From Vibrio intestinalis (GTDB taxonomy: Bacteria > Pseudomonadota > Gammaproteobacteria > Enterobacterales > Vibrionaceae): DNA of 64,000 bases. The DNA lies in contig NZ_JANAVY020000001.1 of the NCBI RefSeq assembly GCF_025195085.2, positions 868,001-932,000 of the forward strand. The letters are read 5' to 3'. Within the stretch, counting starts at the first letter, position 1. Every line of letters starts with the position of its first letter. Under the pieces are notes generated by a model. That model was not told the DNA's origin. It did not search any database and was given only the letters and a program-made list of their open reading frames with translations. Made by a program: the position numbers and the translations under genes. This document shows, piece by piece, positions 57,229 through 64,000 of the stretch.

Positions 57229-58167
57229 TTACATCTGATCGATCTTCGCTTTGACTCTTAATACTTTGTCCGCGTATTGAGGGTCTGTTGCATAGCCCGC
57301 TTGGTGAATCCCGCGAATGAACTGCTCGGAATCTCCGCCATGACGAAGTGCAGTGGTATAGCGTGGGTTCTCATTTAAGAAGCGAACATAATCATTAAAG
57401 CTCTGCTCATAATTTTGATAAGCACGGAAAGCCGCTCTCTCTTTTACTGGTACACCTTGGTGGTATTCCAACGTTTGTGTTGCCACTTTGCCGCCATCCC
57501 AGCTCTTATCCGCTTTGATGTTAAATAGGTTATTGCTGCTGCCACGAGTATTCGCCACCATTTTCTGGCCCCAACCGGTTTCAAGTGCCGCTTGAGCAAG
57601 TAGTAGTGAGGAATCAACCCCAAGGGCACGTGCTGCTTTTTCCGCGTATGGCTGCATTGAAGAAACAAATGATTCTGGTGAATCAAAGTTAGCTTCAGGC
57701 TTAGATGAACGACGAGTTCGAGCAACTTCCGGCGCTTGATAATCAGGATTAGCTTCACGTGCCGCTTGTGCGTGACGCGCGCGATCGACTTTTTCCATCA
57801 AATGAGAGAAATCGTCGTTACGGTTTTTCGCGTTCTGGTTTTCGATAGAGCCAGTACTGAGCTGAGCTACAATCATGTCGGCCAAACCAAGCGAGCCCGA
57901 TGCACTCAGTTCACTCGACATTTGATCATCCATCATTTGGCGATAGAACTGCTGGTTTTGACTGTCCATCAAACCCGACTCAAAGGTGGAGTTGGCATCA
58001 CGCATAGATTTAAAAAGCATTGAAGTGAAGATCGCTTCAAACTGTTTCGCTGCCGCATTCAGTGCCGCTTGCTCACTGCCCTCTTCACCATTAACCGCTT
58101 GCTGACGTAACTTGTCTAGGCCCGCAATGTCGTGGATAAAGCCGATGTCATTACCGTTATTAATCAT
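57229..58167 (-). CDS. flgJ: Flagellar rod-assembly protein / peptidoglycan hydrolase FlgJ
   Basis: The 312-residue dual-domain protein has an N-terminal rod-capping domain (about 1-105; AAKQFEAIFTSMLFKSMRDAN) and a C-terminal glucosaminidase domain (about 160-312; LLAQAALETGWGQKM with the catalytic Glu, YATDPQYADKV). It opens the peptidoglycan for rod growth. It lies 10 nt after flgI and is the last gene before the terminator. Confidence 0.96.
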   Translation of the reverse strand: MINNGNDIGFIHDIAGLDKLRQQAVNGEEGSEQAALNAAAKQFEAIFTSMLFKSMRDANSTFESGLMDSQNQQFYRQMMDDQMSSELSASGSLGLADMIVAQLSTGSIENQNAKNRNDDFSHLMEKVDRARHAQAAREANPDYQAPEVARTRRSSKPEANFDSPESFVSSMQPYAEKAARALGVDSSLLLAQAALETGWGQKMVANTRGSSNNLFNIKADKSWDGGKVATQTLEYHQGVPVKERAAFRAYQNYEQSFNDYVRFLNENPRYTTALRHGGDSEQFIRGIHQAGYATDPQYADKVLRVKAKIDQM

Positions 58168-58177
58168 GCTTATCCCC

Positions 58178-59269
58178 TTAAATGATGATCAGTTGGCCTT
58201 CAATGGCCCCTGCTTGCTTAAGCGCTTGCAAGATTGCCATCAAGTCAGATGGTGCTGCGCCGACTTCGTTCACTGCGCGAACAAGATCATCAAGCGTTAA
58301 ACCTGGCTCAAACTTAAACATTTTGCCCTGCTCTTCTGACACTTCGATATCAGAATCAGGCACAACCACAGTTTGGCCTTGGCTAAAGCCATTTGGCTGA
58401 CTGACGTTTAAGTTTTCTTTAATCGCAACCGTCATACCACCATGGGTCACAGCCGCTGGTTTTAAGCGCACATGCTTACCGACAACAATCGTGCCGGTGC
58501 GAGAGTTAACAATAATTTTGGCTGAGCCTTCAGCGGGATTGAACTCTAGGTTTTCAATTGCAGAAAGAAACGCCACACGTTGGCTTACGTCACGTGGAGC
58601 ACGTACTTTTACTGACGTTGCATCCACCGCTGACGCCATTTGTGGGCCAAGAAAATTGTTTACAGCATCAGCCATGCGCTGAGCCGTTGTGAAATCTGAA
58701 TCAAGAAGGTTAAAGGTGATGTAGTCACCACGGCTAAACGGCGTTGGAATTTCGCGTTCTACCATAGCACCATTTGAAATCATGCCTGCGGTTGGGTTAT
58801 TACCGACAATCTTTGAGCCATCAGCGCCAGTCGCACTAAAGCCACTTACGACGAGATTACCTTGCGCTACGGCATACACTTGACCATCCAAACCTTTTAG
58901 CATGGTTTGCATCAGTGTGCCGCCACGTAGGCTTTTTGCAGAGCCGATAGAAGAAACGGTGACATCAATAGATTGACCTTGCTTAGAAAAAGCAGGTAGT
59001 TCAGCGGTTACGATAACCGCTGCAACGTTTTTGGTTTTTGGCTTAGTGCCCGGTGGCAACTGAATGCCGAAGTTTTGCAGCATGGCATTGAAGCTTTGAT
59101 CGGTAAACGGAGTTGATTCACCCGTTCCCGGTAGGCCTGTTACCAAACCGTATCCCACAAGTTGGTTACTACGTACACCAGCGACTTGAGCCACATCTTT
59201 GATTCGCGCTGCTTGTGCCGATGTTGCTAACAACATCATGCTGGTGATTAGGAGAAACACTTTCTTCAT
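58178..59269 (-). CDS. flgI: Flagellar P-ring protein FlgI
   Basis: The 363-residue periplasmic protein has a signal peptide (about 1-20, cleaved after AQA), then the FlgI signature ([39 protein letters not shown]). It forms the P ring in the peptidoglycan layer. In Vibrio the T ring (MotX/MotY) sits beneath it. It lies 48 nt after flgH. Confidence 0.97.
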   Translation of the reverse strand: MKKVFLLITSMMLLATSAQAARIKDVAQVAGVRSNQLVGYGLVTGLPGTGESTPFTDQSFNAMLQNFGIQLPPGTKPKTKNVAAVIVTAELPAFSKQGQSIDVTVSSIGSAKSLRGGTLMQTMLKGLDGQVYAVAQGNLVVSGFSATGADGSKIVGNNPTAGMISNGAMVEREIPTPFSRGDYITFNLLDSDFTTAQRMADAVNNFLGPQMASAVDATSVKVRAPRDVSQRVAFLSAIENLEFNPAEGSAKIIVNSRTGTIVVGKHVRLKPAAVTHGGMTVAIKENLNVSQPNGFSQGQTVVVPDSDIEVSEEQGKMFKFEPGLTLDDLVRAVNEVGAAPSDLMAILQALKQAGAIEGQLIII

Positions 59270-59317
59270 GGGATACCTTTATTTAACTCGGTGCCAAACT
59301 TTCGGCTTCAAATTGAA

Positions 59318-60097
59318 TTAAAGGGATACATTGAAGAATCGTGCCAAGAATCCAGGCTCCTGCATATCTTTTTGTGTACCCGTACCTGAGTAACGAATTC
59401 GAGCATTCGAAACACGGTTTGAAGCAATGGTGTTATCGTAGCTAATATCATCTGGACGAATCGTTCCACTAAGGCGAATGTACTCATCACCCGTGTTCAA
59501 AGTCAGCCATTTTTCACCGCGAATCACAAGGTTACCGTTCGCTAGCACTTCAATGACTTCTACGGTAATCGAACCAGAAATGCTGTTACTTTGGTTAGCC
59601 GCAGCACTGCCGCTGAATTTGTTGTCGTTGGCTAAGTTGTACGAGAAGTTGTAATCGCCAACGTTAAGTTGCTGACCACCGACCTCTAATGGGTCCATAG
59701 TTGCCGCATTATTTTTTGACAGATCCGCATCGGCACTTTTTGCCGCTTTGGTACTTTCGTCTAAAGTGACGGTAATAATGTCACCCACACCACGCGGTTT
59801 TGAATCGTTGTACAAGCTGCTCGTTGATGCGGCGCTAAACAGAGAGCCCGTTTCCGCTGCATAGTGTTCAGGCTGATGCTTTGGATGAATCGGCGCCCAT
59901 GCAGGATCGCCCGCCACAGGATCGGTACGGCCACGAAGGGTATCAATAATACCTGAGCTATCATCACCTGATTTATCACCTTCAACAGCATCTACTGTTG
60001 TCGTCGCTTCCACGACATCAGGAGCTTCAACCGGTGGCTCAAGCATAGAACAGCCAGACATTAGCGCTATAGCAATCAGAGTCAGTACGCGATTCAT
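59318..60097 (-). CDS. flgH: Flagellar L-ring lipoprotein FlgH
   Basis: The 259-residue outer membrane lipoprotein has lipobox LMSGC (Cys16) and the family motifs [13 protein letters not shown] and [26 protein letters not shown]. It forms the L ring. An acidic low-complexity stretch (about 22-50) follows the lipid anchor. Confidence 0.96.
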   Translation of the reverse strand: MNRVLTLIAIALMSGCSMLEPPVEAPDVVEATTTVDAVEGDKSGDDSSGIIDTLRGRTDPVAGDPAWAPIHPKHQPEHYAAETGSLFSAASTSSLYNDSKPRGVGDIITVTLDESTKAAKSADADLSKNNAATMDPLEVGGQQLNVGDYNFSYNLANDNKFSGSAAANQSNSISGSITVEVIEVLANGNLVIRGEKWLTLNTGDEYIRLSGTIRPDDISYDNTIASNRVSNARIRYSGTGTQKDMQEPGFLARFFNVSL

Positions 60098-60118
60098 GGG
60101 ATTATCCTCTTAATTAGC

Positions 60119-60907
60119 TTATAGCTGTTGGTTAACAAAGCTCATCATCTTGTCTACCGCAGAGATAACTTTAGAGTTCATCTCGTAGACACGCTGAGCT
60201 TCAATCATGTTAACCAACTCTTCTGTTACGTTAACGTTAGATGTTTCAAGCATCGATTGGCGAATATCACCAAAGCCATCTAAACCCGGAACGCCTTCTT
60301 GTGGGTCACCACTAGCACCTGTCGGTAGGTAAAGGTTTTGGCCAATTGGCTCTAGGCCACCTGGGTTCACAAAATCTACTGTGGTGATCTGACCAACGAC
60401 TTGGTTATCTTGTTGGCCACGGATACGCACTGACACCTCACCATCAGTACCGATAGTGATGCCGATTGCGTCTTCTGGAATCGCAATTTCAGGCTCAAGT
60501 GCATAGCCCGCACCTGAAGTCACAATTACACCTTCATCGTTAACGGTGAACTGACCATTACGGCTATAACCGATGTTGCCATCAGGCATTAACACTTGGA
60601 AGAAGCCATCGCCTTCGATCATCATATCTAGGCTGTTAGTTGTGGTTTGCGCGTTACCATTGGTGTGTACTTTTTGCGTTGCCACAACCTTAGAACCTGC
60701 ACCTAACATAAGACCAGTCGGTAGCTCAGTGTTCTGTGAAGACTGACCGCCCGCTTGGTTAATATTTTGATAGAACAAATCTTCAAATACTGCGCGGCTC
60801 TTTTTGTAGCCGACAGTCGAGGCGTTCGCCAAGTTGTTCGAAATGGTTGAAATGTTGGTTTGCTGAGCGTCTAAGCCAGTCTTACTTACCCATAATGCCG
60901 GATGCAT
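60119..60907 (-). CDS. flgG: Flagellar distal rod protein FlgG
   Basis: The 262-residue rod protein has the N-terminal rod motif (SKTGLDAQQTNISTISNNLANASTVGYK) and the C-terminal EELVNMIEAQRVYEMNSKVISAVDKMM. Length matches E. coli FlgG (260). GGAG lies 6 nt upstream of the ATG. It lies 19 nt after flgF. Confidence 0.97.
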   Translation of the reverse strand: MHPALWVSKTGLDAQQTNISTISNNLANASTVGYKKSRAVFEDLFYQNINQAGGQSSQNTELPTGLMLGAGSKVVATQKVHTNGNAQTTTNSLDMMIEGDGFFQVLMPDGNIGYSRNGQFTVNDEGVIVTSGAGYALEPEIAIPEDAIGITIGTDGEVSVRIRGQQDNQVVGQITTVDFVNPGGLEPIGQNLYLPTGASGDPQEGVPGLDGFGDIRQSMLETSNVNVTEELVNMIEAQRVYEMNSKVISAVDKMMSFVNQQL

Positions 60908-60926
60908 AACAATCTCCTAAAATCTA

Positions 60927-61676
60927 TTAGCTCGAACGAAGTAGAGAGTCAGACGCTTTGTCCATCTCTTCCGCAGTGCTCATCATCTTGACCTGCATTT
61001 CAAATTGACGCTGTAAGTCAATCAATGCGGTCATTTCACCAATCGCGTTTACGTTACTTCCTTCGATTGCGCCCGTGAGCAGTTTTACACCGGCATCCGC
61101 TTCGTATGCCGTATTAGGATTCTTTGCACGGAACAAGCCGTTTACGTCTTTGAATAGTGATTGATTATCTGGGCGTGAGAGTTTGATGCGATCGACAACT
61201 TCCATTGCGTCAGCAGGCGCACCTTGAGGAACAACGGAGATCGTACCATCGTTGCCAATTTCAACTTTGCTTACTGGAACAGGTACCGTAATTGGCGCAC
61301 CCGTTTCACCGAGTACGAGATCACCCGTCCCGCTGACTAACATGCCGTTTGGATCGATTTGTAGATTACCATTACGAGTTAAACCTTCTTTGCCGGTTTT
61401 ATCGAGCACTGAAATCCAGCCGTCACCTTGAACGGTAACGTCTAAATCACGGCCAGTGGTAATTACACTGCCTTGTTGGAAATTATGGCCCGGACGTTCT
61501 GTCATACTGAACACGCGGCTTGGTAAACCTTCGCCGTATGCTTGCATAGAACGAGCTTGCGCCAAATCAGCACGGAAACCCGTGGTACTGACGTTTGCTA
61601 AGTTGTTCGCTCTGAGCTGTAGCGCCTGCATATTCTGCTTGGCACCGCTCATGGCAAGAAACAGTGAACGATCCAT
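60927..61676 (-). CDS. flgF: Flagellar proximal rod protein FlgF
   Basis: The 249-residue rod protein has LFLAMSGAKQNMQALQLRANNLANVSTTGFR at the start and MTALIDLQRQFEMQVKMM at the end. The ATG at 61676, with GGAG 6 nt upstream, is preferred to 61688. It is preceded by its own consensus sigma-54 promoter, so flgFGHIJ can be transcribed apart from flgBCDE. Confidence 0.96.
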   Translation of the reverse strand: MDRSLFLAMSGAKQNMQALQLRANNLANVSTTGFRADLAQARSMQAYGEGLPSRVFSMTERPGHNFQQGSVITTGRDLDVTVQGDGWISVLDKTGKEGLTRNGNLQIDPNGMLVSGTGDLVLGETGAPITVPVPVSKVEIGNDGTISVVPQGAPADAMEVVDRIKLSRPDNQSLFKDVNGLFRAKNPNTAYEADAGVKLLTGAIEGSNVNAIGEMTALIDLQRQFEMQVKMMSTAEEMDKASDSLLRSS

Positions 61677-61712
61677 AATTTGCTCCAAAAATCACAATTC
61701 GGACAAAATAAA

Positions 61713-61728
61713 GCAATAGGCGTGCCAA
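61713..61728 (-). promoter_or_regulatory. Internal sigma-54 promoter before flgF
   Basis: On the minus strand, TTGGCACG-CCTA-TTGC is a full match to the sigma-54 consensus. It lies in the 209-bp flgE-flgF gap, about 40 nt before the flgF ATG. An inverted repeat GGCAACTTGG/CCAAGTTGCC (61821-61849) sits upstream, after the flgE stop. Confidence 0.9.
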
Positions 61729-61885
61729 TATTTTTAAGCTTTATTTTTCAAAAGCTTAAATAAAAAATGACAAATATTGAAGAGAAATAGAGAGAGTACT
61801 GCCGCTCTAATGGCAACAGAGGCAACTTGGGTTTTGCCGCCAAGTTGCCATCCAGATGAAGTGCTTTAGATCTCTGCTGAGAGAA

Positions 61886-63190
61886 TTAGCGAATCTGTAG
61901 AATGTTTTGTTGTAGCTGGTTGTGAACCTCTAGAGAACGCGAGTTCGCTTGGAAGTTACGCTGAGCTGAAATCAAATCTACCAGTTCTTGAGTCATATCG
62001 ATGTTCGACTGTTCTAGCGTACCGTTGTTAATCGTACCGAACGAGCCTTTATTCGATTCACCCCAGATCTTATCGCCTGAGTACTGAGTAGAATCCCATT
62101 GCGTACCACCTTTCTTATCAAGGCCTTGCTCATTAGGTACACGCACAAGAGCGACGCGACCTAAAGTGATGTTCTCACCGTTTGAGTAAGTACCTAGTAC
62201 GCTACCTTCTTCATCGAAGTCAATCTTAGTTAAGAAGCCGGTTGTTGCGCCATCTTCATTGAATTTAGTCAATTCAAACGGAGCAGCAAACTGAGTGGCT
62301 GAATCTAAGCTAAATGACAGTGTTTGGTTAACATCTGCACCGTTCATCTCAACTGGGTTAGGACCCAAGCCAAGAGGATCAGTCACGATGTTATTGCCGT
62401 TGTTTAAACTCGCCAAAGTACCATCATTGTTAAACTTCATTGTATGACCTACGTGACCCGTTGGCGTAGTCGCATCACCACCAGTAATGTTTACCGGCTT
62501 CTCGCCAGTTTTATCCGTCACTGTGTAGTAGGTTTGCCACGTGTTAGGCTGGTTCTGGTCTTTCAAGTAGTACGTAGTCATCTTGTAAGACTGACCCATA
62601 GAGTCATAGATTGTTGAAGACGTAGAGCGGTTGTACGTTTCAGGATCGGTATGGTCAAACAGAGCAGGATCTTTAAGGTCGCCGTTAGCTGGAAGGTTAA
62701 CACCTACCTCAATGTTCGCGGTCTGTTTTGGCTTACCAAACTCAGCTGGAATGTTAATTGGAGATGGCTCATAAGAAAGCACTTCACCAGTATCCTGATT
62801 TACTTCATAACCCAGTAGGTACTCTTCATTAGAAGTTACCATGTAGTTATCTTTGTTCAGGTGGAAAGCACCGTTACGAGTCAGCTCATTCTGTTGCGGA
62901 ATCAAACGCTCTTTTGCTACTGCAAAGAAACCCGTACCTGATACACGCAAATCCATTGGGTTATTGGTGTAAACACTTGAACCTTCATGGAACTGCTGTG
63001 CAACTTTGTTTGCCTGTACACCTTGACCCGGAGTGGTCTTAGCGTTGGTAAACAGTGAGTTTGAGTAAACATCACCAAACTCGGCACGCGACTCTTTAAA
63101 ACCAAACGTGTTGGCGTTCGCAATGTTATTACTGGTTGTATTCAGATCTAACTGAGCGGCAGATAAACCGCTTAAAGAAATATATGACAT
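61886..63190 (-). CDS. flgE: Flagellar hook protein FlgE
   Basis: The 434-residue hook subunit has the N-terminal LSGLSAAQLDLNTTSNNIANANTFGFK motif and the C-terminal QELVDLISAQRNFQANSRSLEVHNQLQQNIL. It is longer than E. coli FlgE (402), with the extra length in the surface-exposed centre. GGAG lies 8 nt before the ATG. It follows flgD by 28 nt. Confidence 0.96.
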   Translation of the reverse strand: MSYISLSGLSAAQLDLNTTSNNIANANTFGFKESRAEFGDVYSNSLFTNAKTTPGQGVQANKVAQQFHEGSSVYTNNPMDLRVSGTGFFAVAKERLIPQQNELTRNGAFHLNKDNYMVTSNEEYLLGYEVNQDTGEVLSYEPSPINIPAEFGKPKQTANIEVGVNLPANGDLKDPALFDHTDPETYNRSTSSTIYDSMGQSYKMTTYYLKDQNQPNTWQTYYTVTDKTGEKPVNITGGDATTPTGHVGHTMKFNNDGTLASLNNGNNIVTDPLGLGPNPVEMNGADVNQTLSFSLDSATQFAAPFELTKFNEDGATTGFLTKIDFDEEGSVLGTYSNGENITLGRVALVRVPNEQGLDKKGGTQWDSTQYSGDKIWGESNKGSFGTINNGTLEQSNIDMTQELVDLISAQRNFQANSRSLEVHNQLQQNILQIR

Positions 63191-63218
63191 TCCAAATTCT
63201 CCTATCTAGCTTGCGTCG

Positions 63219-63926
63219 TTACGCTTTGCCAACTTCTAGTACTTCAGCAAGTCGAACTGGCGACTCAAAGCCAGCCAGATTGAGCAGTACGTTACCATCA
63301 CCTTTACCAAGAAGAACACTATTGACGTTTGCGTAAGTCGAAACCTCAAATTCTTTGCTCTCCCCGTCTAACAAGCCCGAGGCTTTCACCTTGTACTTGC
63401 CAGCCGGCAATGAGTTACCGTTTTCATCTTTTCCGTCCCAAACCACTTTGTTATCACCTGCTGGTTTAGCCCCTACTTCAAACGTACGAACCAATTGGCC
63501 CATCGCGTTCTCTACGCGGACAAACATGTTGTCTACGTTTTCAGGTAGCTTAACCATTGCAGACATACCTTCACCCGCAGGTTTAACACCTGCCGCACCC
63601 GGAACCAATACATCACGGCCCACGAGGGTTGAAGCTTGCAAGGCTTGGTTTGAAGTCATTGACGAGTTCAACGTATCGAACTGATTATTCATCTTGCCAA
63701 TGCCATCAACGGTGGCAAATGATGCCATTTGCGCAATCATCTGGTCATTGCTAACCGGCTTAAATGGGTCCTGTTGAGATAGCTGCTTGGTGAGCAACGA
63801 TAAGAAGTCCTCTTGTTTAAGGTCTTGCTTACCCGTTGTTTCATCAGGCTTTTTGTTATCTTGCAGGGATTTAAGCTGGTCTACATAGGACAAGCCGCTT
63901 TGACCAACGTTGTTAATACCGGCCAT
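63219..63926 (-). CDS. flgD: Flagellar hook cap / hook assembly protein FlgD
   Basis: The 235-residue scaffold caps the growing hook. The N-terminal LKQEDFLSLLTKQLSQQDPFKPVSNDQMIAQMASF motif is the conserved FlgD segment. A tudor/FnIII-like C-terminal half follows (VVWDGKDENGNSLPAGKYK). An AAGGAGG site precedes the ATG. It lies 17 nt after flgC. Confidence 0.96.
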   Translation of the reverse strand: MAGINNVGQSGLSYVDQLKSLQDNKKPDETTGKQDLKQEDFLSLLTKQLSQQDPFKPVSNDQMIAQMASFATVDGIGKMNNQFDTLNSSMTSNQALQASTLVGRDVLVPGAAGVKPAGEGMSAMVKLPENVDNMFVRVENAMGQLVRTFEVGAKPAGDNKVVWDGKDENGNSLPAGKYKVKASGLLDGESKEFEVSTYANVNSVLLGKGDGNVLLNLAGFESPVRLAEVLEVGKA

Positions 63927-63943
63927 ACGTTACCTCCTTATCC

Positions 63944-64000
63944 TTATTGACCCATCTGCAGCGTGCGCAGCAGCATTTGTTTACTTGCATCTGCTAATTG
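63944..64000 (-). CDS. flgC: Flagellar proximal rod protein FlgC, C-terminal 18 residues
   Basis: Only the last 18 codons are in the window (QLADASKQMLLRTLQMGQ, then TAA at 63944-63946). The MLLRTLQMGQ ending and the position before flgD identify it as FlgC; the rest lies past the right edge. Confidence 0.85.
   Translation of the reverse strand, partial: QLADASKQMLLRTLQMGQ

Overview
The window is chromosomal DNA of a Vibrio, most likely the large chromosome. The evidence is the luxO-luxU pair with the divergent small RNA qrr1, a sodium-pumping RnfABCDGE operon, motY of a sodium-driven polar flagellum, flgC-to-flgL followed by two flagellin genes in the Vibrio cholerae flaA-flaC order, and a large Met/Leu/Gln tRNA array. 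Gene content is mostly core. The species cannot be fixed from the sequence alone.

Layout. 0-2.6 kb: 5' part of a Zn/Cd/Pb P-type ATPase (zntA) with its MerR-type promoter, a MATE exporter and a CBS-domain protein. 2.8-5.9 kb: molybdenum cofactor operon moaABCDE (minus strand) behind a candidate Moco riboswitch. 5.9-10.9 kb: yvcK, luxU, luxO, qrr1 and LexA-controlled uvrB. 10.9-11.4 kb: a gene-free AT-rich stretch with three perfect DnaA boxes, then tRNA-Asn. 11.4-15.5 kb: an accessory cassette (LysR regulator, opine-type dehydrogenase, YfcC-type carrier) bracketed by two near-identical copies of the tRNA-Asn terminator. 15.8-22.9 kb: rnfABCDGE and nth. 22.9-26 kb: a Fur-boxed siderophore-binding protein, gloA, a Fur-boxed DUF2753 gene and motY. 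26-48 kb: housekeeping blocks (rnt; dapA-bamC; gcvR-bcp; a chemoreceptor; perM and bepA; hemA-prfA-prmC-sirB2-sirB1-kdsA; lolB-ispE-prs; pth-ychF). 48.6-50.3 kb: 14 tRNA genes. 50.7-64 kb: flagellar genes on the minus strand, flaC, flaA, flgL, K, J, I, H, G, F, E, D and the end of flgC.

Regulatory sites can be read directly in many places: sigma-54 promoters before qrr1, flgK, flgF and probably flaA; sigma-28 promoters before flaC and a chemoreceptor; a palindromic SOS box at uvrB; Fur boxes placed on core promoters; and a ZntR-type operator.

The least ordinary parts are: (1) hairpins in four tRNA spacers that share one 12-nt loop while their stems differ but still pair; (2) the opine cassette between duplicated tRNA-Asn terminators; (3) the DnaA-box cluster between uvrB and tRNA-Asn; (4) an unknown DUF2753 gene whose promoter spacer is a near-perfect Fur box. 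No phage, integrase, transposase or CRISPR array was seen.
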